Positions 43,359 through 51,067 of a stretch of DNA of 64,000 nt are shown here, piece by piece. The DNA is taken from contig JANNDY010000025.1 in NCBI GenBank assembly GCA_031378345.1, forward strand, positions 36,184 through 100,183. Direction: 5' to 3'. This stretch comes from Emticicia sp031378345. GTDB taxonomy: Bacteria; Bacteroidota; Bacteroidia; Cytophagales; Spirosomataceae. Every line of letters begins with the position of its first letter. Position 1 is the stretch's first letter. The notes beneath the pieces are model-generated. The model was not told where the DNA came from and ran no database searches. It was given only the letters and a program-made list of their open reading frames with translations. The position numbers and the translations under genes are program-made.

Positions 43359-43706
43359 TTATTTTAAGTTATCAAATTTTGAAAAATTATTAAAACCGTT
43401 TTTTTTCACCTCTTTTTTCATTAATTCTAAATTACTCTTTTTTAAATTAAGAGCATAGGTTTCTGCTCCAAAACCAGAGGCATCAGCATAATTAGAAAAA
43501 GTAACAGTACCCAAAAATCCTGCAATCTGAACAAAAGTAAAATTTTCGTTACCACATTGCCTCTGTTTTTTATTTTCACCAGTCGCATCTGATTTTTCAG
43601 TATAACTACCCACTAAACCATAAACCATAGTATTGGATAATAGGGTAATTAAGAAAACCAAAAATAATGAAATTATTTTTAGTGGAATATTTCTATTTTT
43701 TATCAT
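43359..43706 (-). CDS. Putative secreted toxin precursor peptide B (SdpC-like)
   Basis: A 115-residue paralogue with signal peptide (MIKNRNIPLKI then LFLVFLITLLSN), conserved segment LVGSYTEKSDATGEN, one cysteine (QRQCGNE), a weaker hydrophobic stretch FTFVQIAGFLGTVTF and the tail GFNNFSKFDNLK. The middle is polar (NLKKSNLELMKKEVKKNG) and differs most from its two neighbours, so it might be an accessory peptide rather than a toxin. Only two bases separate it from precursor A and six from precursor C. Confidence 0.62.
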   Translation of the reverse strand: MIKNRNIPLKIISLFLVFLITLLSNTMVYGLVGSYTEKSDATGENKKQRQCGNENFTFVQIAGFLGTVTFSNYADASGFGAETYALNLKKSNLELMKKEVKKNGFNNFSKFDNLK

Positions 43707-43712
43707 GTTTTT

Positions 43713-44051
43713 TTAGTTATCAAATTTAGAAAAATCATTAGCATTGTACCCTTTTGATGCCAGTTTACTTAATTCTGGATCGTTTACTACAAGAAAATTA
43801 TCTACAGCGTGGTGTGCAATTGTTCCCACAACCCAACCTGCAAAATAAGCTGCACAGATTGCTACAGCAACCGCTTGCCAAGCAAAAGCAGGGTTATTAC
43901 CTAAACCAGTTTGTCCATTTATTTTGTTTGCTCCAATAGCCATAGACTTCTCAGAATAACTTCCAACTGAACTATAACCCCTTAAATTAGGAACAAGCAT
44001 AATTGCAACAAGCAATACCCAAACAATAAGTTTTTTTGAGATTTTTTTCAT
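43713..44051 (-). CDS. Putative secreted toxin precursor peptide C (SdpC-like), first gene of the operon
   Basis: A 112-residue protein with a signal peptide (MKKISKKLIVWVLLVAIMLV), conserved segment SSVGSYSEKSMAIGAN, a hydrophobic helix with one cysteine, AVAVAICAAYFAGWVVGTI, and the tail YNANDFSKFDN. Signal, VGxYxxxSxAxGxN box and NDFSK(F/Y)D tail are shared with precursors A and B, showing tandem duplication. It is the promoter-proximal gene, divergent from the XRE regulator gene. Confidence 0.65.
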   Translation of the reverse strand: MKKISKKLIVWVLLVAIMLVPNLRGYSSVGSYSEKSMAIGANKINGQTGLGNNPAFAWQAVAVAICAAYFAGWVVGTIAHHAVDNFLVVNDPELSKLASKGYNANDFSKFDN

Positions 44052-44202
44052 AACAGTATTAAAATAGTTTAGAGGTTTAATAAAATTTTATTTCTGCAAA
44101 GCACTAAAATATTTTTAGCAAAAGCCTTTTTTTATTCGATAAGTTTCAACTATTTTTGGATAATTTTTAGCTGTGTCTAACCTATTTTTATCCATTATTA
44201 CT
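44052..44202. promoter_or_regulatory. Divergent promoter region of the SDP-like operon and its regulator
   Basis: The 151 bases between the first precursor gene and the regulator gene are very AT-rich. On the plus strand TATTTTTG at 44151-44158 fits the TAnnTTTG element for the regulator. No clear element was found for the leftward operon. The XRE protein probably binds here. Confidence 0.4.
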
Positions 44203-44559
44203 ATGACTTTTGGTACTAAACTTCACAAACTCAGAGAAAGAAACCGCCTTTCACAACAAGAAGTAGCAGATTTAATAGGCGTAAGCCAAAACACATATAG
44301 CCGCTGGGAAAGCGACCTAAGCACCTTCAAAATTGAGTATCTACCTAAACTTGCCGATGTTTTTAAAGTAGAAGCCTCCGAACTAATACCACAAGGCACA
44401 ACAGTAAAAATTGTCAATAACAAAGACAATAAAGATAGTTCGGTCAATGGTTTTGAGATAAATATGGATGCACGAGAACTTTACAAAGACTTATTGGATA
44501 GCAAAAATGAGGTAATTCGCTTGCTAAGAGAAGAAAATATTAGATTGAGAGGAAGTTGA
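44203..44559 (+). CDS. XRE-family transcriptional regulator
   Basis: The 118-residue protein has an HTH_3 domain at residues about 4-60 (FGTKLHKLRERNRLSQQEVADLIGVSQNTYSRWESD) and a C-terminal helical, coiled-coil-like tail (ARELYKDLLDSKNEVIRLLREENIRL) for oligomerisation. The ATG at 44203 is preferred over 44173 because the HTH begins at once. It is divergent from the SDP-like operon and is its likely regulator. Short XRE proteins of this form with a coiled-coil tail are common in Bacteroidota. Confidence 0.8.
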   Translation: MTFGTKLHKLRERNRLSQQEVADLIGVSQNTYSRWESDLSTFKIEYLPKLADVFKVEASELIPQGTTVKIVNNKDNKDSSVNGFEINMDARELYKDLLDSKNEVIRLLREENIRLRGS

Positions 44560-44644
44560 AATGTAATAGGGTTTTTACATAACACCACCGCTTACTAATT
44601 TTAGGCATGATTTTGGCATGATTTAAAAAAACTCATTAGCCAAA

Positions 44645-46105
44645 ATGAAAAAGTTATTATTCTCTATTTGTTTGATAATCAGCCATTTAGGATTTTCACA
44701 ACAAGAATGTCTTTGCTCCCAAAATTTTGATTTTTCTTACCAAAAAATCAAAGACAATTATGCTGGTTGGGGTGATAAAATTACGTCCAAAAATCAAGCA
44801 GAATTTGATAAGCTCACACAAGAAATTCGTGAGGCTGCCAAGAAAATCACCAATGAACGTGAATGTTATTTTCTACAAAAAAAATGGTTCGATTTTTTCC
44901 ACGATGGACATCTTTTTATTAGTCCGATTACGCCTTTTACTGTTGATGATTCGCCCGAAATTATTGCTACTCGTGCGGCAAAAGTACCTCAATTGGCATT
45001 TAATGAAACAAGTTTTACGCAGTTTTTGAAAGAAAATGAAGCAAAATTGCAATCAGTTGAAGGAATTTGGGAAAGCGATGACAAGGCTTATAAAATTGGT
45101 ATTCAGAAAGATAAAACAAATCCACAAAAGTTTATTGGTTTTTTGCTTGCCGACCGAAATCCTTCATGGAGGGCAGGAAAAGCCAAGTTTGAAATGCTTC
45201 AGATTGCTCCTTTGAAATATGTAACAAACTATTATTATGCCGATTTTTCGAGTGAAAAAAACTTTACCCGTGAGCTAAAAAACTTCTTAATTATAGAAAA
45301 TATCTACAAATTCAACAAGATTTTTCCTATTCCCAAAGAAGAAATTGATAATGAAGATTTGCTTCATCGCATAGCCGATTATCGCATCGAAAAATTAAAT
45401 GACCAAACAGTTTTGATTGTTTTACCGCCATTTACACTTCCAAATGCTCCCGAATTTGTCCAAGAAATGCTCAAAGCTAATGAAGAGGTACTAAAAAACA
45501 CACCAAACCTTATTATAGATATACGCAATAATCCCGGTGGAGATGATGCCGCTTTTACTGCCTTATTTCCATGTATTGCCACCAGTCCAATTATGAGAAA
45601 AGGCGGTGTTTTTCGTGCAACAGATGAAAATATTATTTCGCTCAAACATGAGTTGGAAGCGATTCAAGAATATCCGATTTATAAAGAACGCCTTACGCCA
45701 AAATTACAGCAAGTTTTGCAACAAATGGAAACAAAAAAGGGGCAATTTGTGACTGGTCCAGACAAAGAATTTGCTGTTGGAACGGTGATGGCAAACCCTA
45801 AAAAAATAGCTTTTTTGGTTAATAAAAATACGGCAAGTACGGCAGAACAGTTTATTTTGGAAGCCAAACAAAGCACTAAAACTATAATTTTTGGCGAAAA
45901 TACCAAAGGTTTGGCAGATTATATTGAAGTCAGAGATTGGGGCTTGCCTTGCTACGGCTGGAGAGTTGCCTTTTCTTTAGCAAAAAGCCCACGTTTGCCA
46001 CAAAAACCTATTGATAATGTTGGCATCACTCCAGATGTAAAAATTGGAGAAAATGAAGGCGATTGGGTGGGTTTTGTTAAGAATTATTTAGAAAAACAAC
46101 AATAA
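44645..46105 (+). CDS. S41-family (C-terminal processing-like) peptidase
   Basis: The 486-residue exported protein has a signal peptide (LIISHLGFSQ), an N-terminal helical/beta region and a tail-specific-protease core with LIIDIRNNPGGDDAAF and FLVNKNTASTAEQFILEAKQS (catalytic Ser in TAST) and IFGENTKGLADY. No PDZ domain is evident. Peptidases of this type cut proteins near the C-terminus in the periplasm. It begins 85 bases after the regulator gene and is probably independent of the SDP-like operon, though a role in peptide processing cannot be excluded. Confidence 0.82.
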   Translation: MKKLLFSICLIISHLGFSQQECLCSQNFDFSYQKIKDNYAGWGDKITSKNQAEFDKLTQEIREAAKKITNERECYFLQKKWFDFFHDGHLFISPITPFTVDDSPEIIATRAAKVPQLAFNETSFTQFLKENEAKLQSVEGIWESDDKAYKIGIQKDKTNPQKFIGFLLADRNPSWRAGKAKFEMLQIAPLKYVTNYYYADFSSEKNFTRELKNFLIIENIYKFNKIFPIPKEEIDNEDLLHRIADYRIEKLNDQTVLIVLPPFTLPNAPEFVQEMLKANEEVLKNTPNLIIDIRNNPGGDDAAFTALFPCIATSPIMRKGGVFRATDENIISLKHELEAIQEYPIYKERLTPKLQQVLQQMETKKGQFVTGPDKEFAVGTVMANPKKIAFLVNKNTASTAEQFILEAKQSTKTIIFGENTKGLADYIEVRDWGLPCYGWRVAFSLAKSPRLPQKPIDNVGITPDVKIGENEGDWVGFVKNYLEKQQ

Positions 46106-46143
46106 TTTTATGTAGTTTGGGACTATTACATCAAAAGGTTTTT

Positions 46144-46151
46144 TATCTTTG
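46144..46151 (+). promoter_or_regulatory. -7 promoter element TATCTTTG
   Basis: TATCTTTG fits TAnnTTTG and lies 23 bases before the start of the YncE/phosphoesterase gene; a TTTG at 46116-46119 lies 24 bases further upstream and could be the -33 element. Confidence 0.5.
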
Positions 46152-46174
46152 ATCTAACAAACTCTTCTCAGACT

Positions 46175-48643
46175 ATGAAAAAAACACTTTGGCTAATTCT
46201 CTCAGGAATTATCTTACTTTCTTCTTGCCGCAAAAATGCGTCAAATAACGACCCAAAAATCAATGAACTTCTCAAAGATTTTGCCAATAAACGAGTAAAA
46301 TTGCCCAACGGTTGGTCACTTACACCTGCGGGTAGAAGCATAAATTTAGCCAATGATTTGCCTCTGACTTTAGTGGTTTCGCCTTCAAAAAAATATTTGG
46401 CAATCACCAATAATGGGCAAGGCGACCAAAGCATTACGCTCATTGATGCCCAAACAGAGAAAATCTTAGACGATAAATCTATCGCCAAGTCTTGGGTAGG
46501 TTTGGCATTTAGTCCTGACGAAAAATACATCTATGCTTCGGGCGGAAATGACAATAAAATCATCGTTTATCGCCTCGAAAATGGCAAATTGATTGATAAT
46601 TCCGAAATCTTTTTGGGCAAGCCTTGGCCTGTCAAAATCTCACCCGCAGGTTTGTGCGTTACCGACAAAAACCTGTTTGTCGTTTCCAAAGAAAATAACT
46701 CGCTTTATGTCTGTAATCTTGCCGACAAATCTATCGTCAAACAAGTACAATTACCTGCTGAAGCCTATACTTGTTTGCTTTCTCCCGACAAAAAAACCTT
46801 GTATATTTCGCTTTGGGGCGGAGCAAAAATTCTGTACTATAATATTGATAGTCAAGCGATTACGTCAGAAGTTGAGGTTGATAAAAACCCAAATGATTTG
46901 CTTTTAAGTAAAGATGGAAAATACCTTTTTGTAGCTCATGGAAATGATAATACGGTTTCGGTTATTGAAACTTCTTCCAAAACAAAAATCGAATCTTTGT
47001 CGGCTTCTATTTATCCAAATTCACCCATCGGCACGACGCCAAATGGCTTGGCTTTGAATAATGATGAAACCAAACTTTTCATTGCCAATGCCGACAATAA
47101 TTGCTTGGCAGTTTTTGATGTTTCGGACAAAGGTAAAAGCAAATCTTTGGGTTTTATTCCTACTGGCTGGTATCCTACGGCAGTGAAATTGGTTGATGAT
47201 AAAATTTTTGTAACCAATGGAAAAGGGTTTTCTTCATTGCCAAATCCAAAAGGACCGAATCCTGTAAGTTCTAAAGCTTCGCAATCGAAAGGGGCAAATC
47301 CAGAAGCAAATCGTGGCTCACAGTATATTGGAGGGCTTTTCAAAGGTACTGTTTCGATAATTGATATGCCCGATGAGCGAACTTTGGCAGCATATTCATC
47401 ATTGGTTTATGAAAACTCGCCTTATAATAAAGATGTAGAACGCCAAGCTGAAGGAGAAAAAGGCAATCCGATTCCGACAAAATTAGGTGAAAGCTCGCCC
47501 ATCAAATATGTATTTTATATCATCAAAGAAAACCGTACTTATGACCAAGTTTTGGGCGATGTAAAAGAAGGAAATGGCGATGTGTCGCTTTGTCTTTTTC
47601 CAGAAAAAATAACGCCAAATCAACACGCTTTAACTAAGCAATTTGTCCTTTTAGATAATTTTTATGTTGATGCCGAAGTAAGTGCTGATGGACATAATTG
47701 GTCAACGGCAGCTTATGCAAATGATTTTGTAGAAAAAAATTGGGTAACAAGCTATGGCGGACGTGGTGGCAATTATGATTTTGAAGGAAGTCGAAAAATT
47801 GCCCATCCAAAAAATGGTTTTATTTGGGATTTTTGTAAAAGAGCTAATGTAAGCTACCGAACTTACGGAGAATTTACTTCATTAGGGAAAGCAAGTATAG
47901 CAACATTGGAAGGACATTATTGCAAAAATTTTAGGGATTATGGCACAAATTACAAGGATATTGACCGTGAGAAGGTTTGGGAGATAGATTTAGACTCTTT
48001 GATTGCCATTAATGCTGTTCCAAAGTTCAATTCGGTACGTTTGGGAAATGACCATACTTCGGGAGCAAGAATTGGCTTGCCTACTCCCGAAGCTGCCGTG
48101 GCAGACAACGATTTGGCTGTCGGAAAGTTTGTGGAACATTTATCAAAATCAAAAATTTGGAACGAATCGGTTGTTTTTATTTTGGAAGATGATGCTCAAA
48201 ATGGTCCCGACCATGTGGACGCTCACCGTTCACCATGCTATGTGGCTGGCGGTTTTGTGAAGCGTGGCTTTGTGGACCACACTGCCTATTCTACAACTTC
48301 TGTGCTTCGGACTATGGAGTTGATTTTGGGACTTCCTCCAATGAGTCAATATGATGCAGCAGCAAAACCATTGTGGCGATGTTTCTCACAAAAACCTAAT
48401 AGTCATGGTTTTACGGCTTTATCGGCAGGAATAGATTTGAATGAAAGGAACGTGGCGATAAATAGAAATTCAAGGAAATCTGCCTTGTGGGATTTAAGCA
48501 AAGAAGATGCCGCTCCCGATATTGCTTTCAATGAGGTCATCTGGCAAACCGTCCGAGGACTAAATAGCAAAATGCCTGCCCCTCGCCGAAGTGCCTTTGT
48601 GGTCATTGCCAAGAAAGATGATGACGACGACGATGATGATTGA
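46175..48643 (+). CDS. Lipoprotein with YncE-like propeller and phosphoesterase domain
   Basis: The 822-residue protein has a lipoprotein signal (IILLSSC, Cys at about residue 19), a seven-bladed YncE-type beta-propeller (residues about 50-400, with repeats such as PNDLLLSKDGKYLFVAHGNDNTVSVIE) and a C-terminal phosphoesterase/alkaline-phosphatase-superfamily domain (VFYIIKENRTYDQVLGD, DAEVSADGHNWSTAAY, ILEDDAQNGPDHVDAHRSP). This fusion is widespread in Bacteroidota and its substrate is not known. The protein ends in eight aspartates after two lysines, an unusual acidic tail. A TAnnTTTG promoter lies just upstream. Confidence 0.85.
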   Translation: MKKTLWLILSGIILLSSCRKNASNNDPKINELLKDFANKRVKLPNGWSLTPAGRSINLANDLPLTLVVSPSKKYLAITNNGQGDQSITLIDAQTEKILDDKSIAKSWVGLAFSPDEKYIYASGGNDNKIIVYRLENGKLIDNSEIFLGKPWPVKISPAGLCVTDKNLFVVSKENNSLYVCNLADKSIVKQVQLPAEAYTCLLSPDKKTLYISLWGGAKILYYNIDSQAITSEVEVDKNPNDLLLSKDGKYLFVAHGNDNTVSVIETSSKTKIESLSASIYPNSPIGTTPNGLALNNDETKLFIANADNNCLAVFDVSDKGKSKSLGFIPTGWYPTAVKLVDDKIFVTNGKGFSSLPNPKGPNPVSSKASQSKGANPEANRGSQYIGGLFKGTVSIIDMPDERTLAAYSSLVYENSPYNKDVERQAEGEKGNPIPTKLGESSPIKYVFYIIKENRTYDQVLGDVKEGNGDVSLCLFPEKITPNQHALTKQFVLLDNFYVDAEVSADGHNWSTAAYANDFVEKNWVTSYGGRGGNYDFEGSRKIAHPKNGFIWDFCKRANVSYRTYGEFTSLGKASIATLEGHYCKNFRDYGTNYKDIDREKVWEIDLDSLIAINAVPKFNSVRLGNDHTSGARIGLPTPEAAVADNDLAVGKFVEHLSKSKIWNESVVFILEDDAQNGPDHVDAHRSPCYVAGGFVKRGFVDHTAYSTTSVLRTMELILGLPPMSQYDAAAKPLWRCFSQKPNSHGFTALSAGIDLNERNVAINRNSRKSALWDLSKEDAAPDIAFNEVIWQTVRGLNSKMPAPRRSAFVVIAKKDDDDDDDD

Positions 48644-48647
48644 GACG

Positions 48648-48721
48648 TTTTAGTACAACGGGTTTTTAACCCGTCTTTTTCATTTTGAGCAAAGACGGGT
48701 TAAAAACCCGTCGTACTAAAA
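48648..48721. terminator. 31-bp inverted repeat with nested palindromes (bidirectional terminator)
   Basis: Arms 48648-48678 and 48691-48721 are complementary over 31 bases with one mismatch, and each arm contains the palindrome ACGGGTTTTTAACCCGT. It lies between convergent genes and the right arm overlaps the ruvX stop codon. It can terminate both, or fold as a cruciform or two separate hairpins. Confidence 0.7.
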
Positions 48722-49129
48722 TCTACTTTCCATAAAACTCTGCAAAATAATTACGGCACTGATTTTATCAACATTACCTTTTATTTGGCGGTCTTTTTTC
48801 TTCATTCCACCAGCAATCATGGTCTGAACCGCCATTTTTGAAGTAAACCTTTCATCGTGCAAATGCACAGGTATTTCCGTGAAAGTTGCTTTTAATTCTA
48901 TAATAAATCGCTCAACATAAGCTGTTCCGTCGGTGCTCGTGCCGTCCAAATTTTTGGGCATTCCGACCACAAAAGCCTCAATTAGTTCATTTTGAGCATA
49001 TTTTTTGAGAAATTCCAATAAATTTTGTGTCAAAACTGTTTCTAATGCCGAAGCAATAATTTTATTGGGGTCAGTTACTGCCAAACCTGTTCGTTTAGCA
49101 CCGTAATCAATAGCGAGGATTCTTGGCAA
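48716..49129 (-). CDS. ruvX: Putative Holliday junction resolvase / pre-16S rRNA nuclease YqgF
   Basis: A 137-residue RNase H-fold protein with ILAIDYGAKRTGLAVTD at the start, FVVGMPKNLDGTSTDGTA in the middle and HDERFTSKMA and KDRQIKGNVDKISAVIIL near the end, the full set of YqgF/RuvX motifs. In E. coli it matures the 5' end of 16S rRNA; a resolvase role has also been proposed. It is the downstream partner of mazG on the same strand (54-base gap). Its stop codon lies in the large inverted repeat. Confidence 0.92.
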   Translation of the reverse strand: MPRILAIDYGAKRTGLAVTDPNKIIASALETVLTQNLLEFLKKYAQNELIEAFVVGMPKNLDGTSTDGTAYVERFIIELKATFTEIPVHLHDERFTSKMAVQTMIAGGMKKKDRQIKGNVDKISAVIILQSFMESRF

Positions 49130-49183
49130 TTTTTTGTTTGTTTAGAAAATAATTCTTACAAGACTGAAGACTAAAACAGTTGA

Positions 49184-49999
49184 TTAAAGCTTCTTTGCTT
49201 CTTCCCAAAAAATATCCATTTCTGCCAATGTCATATCTTTTAGATTTTTGTTGGCTTCTTTGGCTTTTTCTTCAAGGTATTGAAAACGTTTGATGAATTT
49301 TTTGTTGGTACGTTCCAAAGCCGTTTCGGGGTTTAGATCTATAAAACGAGCGTAGTTTACTAATGAAAAAAGTAAATCGCCAAATTCGGCTTCGGCTTTT
49401 TCTTTGTCGATGGCTACATCGTTTTCAACATCAAACATTTCCTTAAATTCGCCCATTTCTTCCTCAACTTTTGCCCAAACTTGGCTTTTTTCTTCCCAGT
49501 CGAAACCTACTCCACGAGCTTTTTCTTGAATCCTCATGGCTTTTACTAAAGCTGGTAAAGATTGCGGAACACCGCCCAAAACTGACTTATTTCCTTCTTT
49601 TAGCTTCAATTGCTCCCAATTTCGCTTTACTTCTTCTTCGGTTTCGGCAATTACATCACCATAAATATGTGGGTGGCGAGAAACCAATTTATCGCAAATC
49701 GCATGAAGGACATCAGCCATATCAAAATCACCAGTTTCGGAGGCAATTCTTGAATAAAAGACCAAATGGAGCATAATATCGCCCAATTCTTTTTTTATTT
49801 CGGGCAAATCTTTCTCCAAAATAGCATCTGAAAGCTCATATGTTTCTTCAATTGTCAAATGGCGGAGAGTGTCCATTGTTTGCTTTTTGTCCCAAGGACA
49901 TTGCTCACGAAGTTCGTCCATGATTGTCAGCAAACGGTCAAACGCCATGAGTTTTTCCATGCGTTGCGGGGGGAATATTGAGGGAAGTTTGTTACTCAT
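49184..49999 (-). CDS. mazG: Nucleoside triphosphate pyrophosphohydrolase MazG
   Basis: The 271-residue protein has two MazG domains. The first contains CPWDKKQTMDTLRHLTIEETYELSDAI and LGDIMLHLVFYSRIA, the second VEEEMGEFKE and EFGDLLFSLVNYARFI, with the ExxE and ExxD magnesium sites in place. It hydrolyses NTPs and dNTPs to monophosphates, removing damaged nucleotides. The gene lies between ruvX and the NeuD-type gene in a leftward run. Confidence 0.93.
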   Translation of the reverse strand: MSNKLPSIFPPQRMEKLMAFDRLLTIMDELREQCPWDKKQTMDTLRHLTIEETYELSDAILEKDLPEIKKELGDIMLHLVFYSRIASETGDFDMADVLHAICDKLVSRHPHIYGDVIAETEEEVKRNWEQLKLKEGNKSVLGGVPQSLPALVKAMRIQEKARGVGFDWEEKSQVWAKVEEEMGEFKEMFDVENDVAIDKEKAEAEFGDLLFSLVNYARFIDLNPETALERTNKKFIKRFQYLEEKAKEANKNLKDMTLAEMDIFWEEAKKL

Positions 50000-50004
50000 T
50001 TTTT

Positions 50005-50037
50005 GATGTGCCTATGTGCTGATATGCTAATGTGCCA
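50005..50037. repeat. ATGTGC-unit array
   Basis: GATGTGCCTATGTGCTGAT then ATGCTAATGTGCC is a short run of degenerate ATGTGC(C/T) units in the spacer between mazG and the acetyltransferase gene. It is one of several spacer arrays with units of their own in this window. Confidence 0.45.
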
Positions 50038-50081
50038 TTTTAATTACTTTAAAAATGGGTTTTGTCTAAACCTTATAATCT

Positions 50082-50714
50082 TTAGATTTTCTTTGCAGGA
50101 TTACCAAAAACCGTACTTGCATCTGCTACGTTTTCAACAACGACAGAACCAGCACCTACTCGGGCATTTTTGCCAACTTTTACGCCCGAAATTATGACCG
50201 CACCAGAGCCTATAAATGCTCCTTCCTCTATTTCAACATCACTATTAATGATTGCTCCTGCACCGATTTGTACATAATTGCCCACTTTTGCATTAATATC
50301 AATAACCACAGAAGCATTGATTATACAATGATTTCCGACTGTTGCATAAGGATTTACCACCGCACGAGCTGCCACTAAGTTTCCATGTCCAATTTGGGCA
50401 ATTTCCGAAACCACCGCTGTATTATGAATAGCATTGACAGGCATCACTTTTCGTCGATTAATGAGCATTTCGACTACTTTTTTGCGTTCTTTATTGTTTT
50501 CTAAGGCTACAAAGGCTTCTGTTTTGTTGCCTATTAATTTCAAAAAGCCATCATCGTCGGTGTCGCCAAGAACGAAAATTTCGCCAATTTCTTTACCGTG
50601 TAATGCTTTGTCGTCATCTAAAAATCCAAAAACTAATACTTCGTTTCTGTTAAAAATATCTAAGGCTATCTTTCCAAGATTTCCTGCACCAAAAATTAAA
50701 ATTGGGTTTTCCAT
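50082..50714 (-). CDS. NeuD/PglB-type hexapeptide-repeat acetyltransferase
   Basis: The 210-residue protein has an N-terminal Rossmann-like domain (PILIFGAGNLGKIALDIF) and a left-handed beta-helix of hexapeptide repeats from about residue 95 (IHNTAVVSEIAQIGHGNLVAARAVVNPYATVG and so on), ending VFGNPAKKI. Relatives N- or O-acetylate amino sugars or sialic acids. The ATG at 50714 is used because the upstream extension to 50828 translates a GC-rich repeat. No sugar-biosynthesis genes are adjacent, so the acceptor is unknown. Confidence 0.82.
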   Translation of the reverse strand: MENPILIFGAGNLGKIALDIFNRNEVLVFGFLDDDKALHGKEIGEIFVLGDTDDDGFLKLIGNKTEAFVALENNKERKKVVEMLINRRKVMPVNAIHNTAVVSEIAQIGHGNLVAARAVVNPYATVGNHCIINASVVIDINAKVGNYVQIGAGAIINSDVEIEEGAFIGSGAVIISGVKVGKNARVGAGSVVVENVADASTVFGNPAKKI

Positions 50715-50775
50715 GTATAAGAATTCTGAGTTTTGTTGTTTTGAAAATTGCTCCACAATAATCTGTACCAAACAG

Positions 50776-50816
50776 CTCCACTGGGGCAGAAAATGCGTAG
50801 CACGGGGCTTGTGCTT
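50776..50816. repeat. GC-rich hairpin pair between moaD and the acetyltransferase gene
   Basis: CAGCTCCACTGGGGCAG and AGCACGGGGCTTGTGCT are two adjacent GC-rich imperfect palindromes in an AT-rich spacer. They may act as a terminator or belong to the GC-rich core family. Confidence 0.4.
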
Positions 50817-50824
50817 TTTATAAC

Positions 50825-51067
50825 TCAACCACCACTTACAGGAGGGATAAGTACAATTTCGTCATTTTCTTTTATTACTATTTCATCGCCTGCATATTCG
50901 GAGTTTAGGGCAATACGTAAAGACCTAAGTGCCTGAAAGTCAGGAAATTGTGATGAAAGTTTTTGTTTTAAATCGGCAACCGTAGCACCCATTTCGAGCG
51001 TGATTGCATATTCAAATTGTCCAATTATATCTCTTGTGATGCCGAAGCATAAAATGCGTAAGTTCAT
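50825..51067 (-). CDS. moaD: Molybdopterin synthase sulfur carrier subunit MoaD
   Basis: The 80-residue ubiquitin-fold protein ends in PPVSGG, the C-terminal Gly-Gly that becomes a thiocarboxylate in molybdopterin synthesis. The sequence NLRILCFGITRDIIG and IALNSEYAGDEIVIKENDEIVLIPPVSGG fits MoaD better than ThiS by length and end. The ATG at 51067 overlaps the stop codon of the MATE gene (ATGA). No other molybdenum cofactor gene is near, but a molybdoenzyme is encoded at 26751-28844. Confidence 0.88.
   Translation of the reverse strand: MNLRILCFGITRDIIGQFEYAITLEMGATVADLKQKLSSQFPDFQALRSLRIALNSEYAGDEIVIKENDEIVLIPPVSGG

Noticed and set aside
43018..44051. Classification of the three small proteins as double-glycine-leader class II bacteriocins
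   Set aside because: They have Sec-type signal peptides and no GG processing site, and no bacteriocin ABC transporter-peptidase is encoded nearby; the SdpA/HTTM context fits better.
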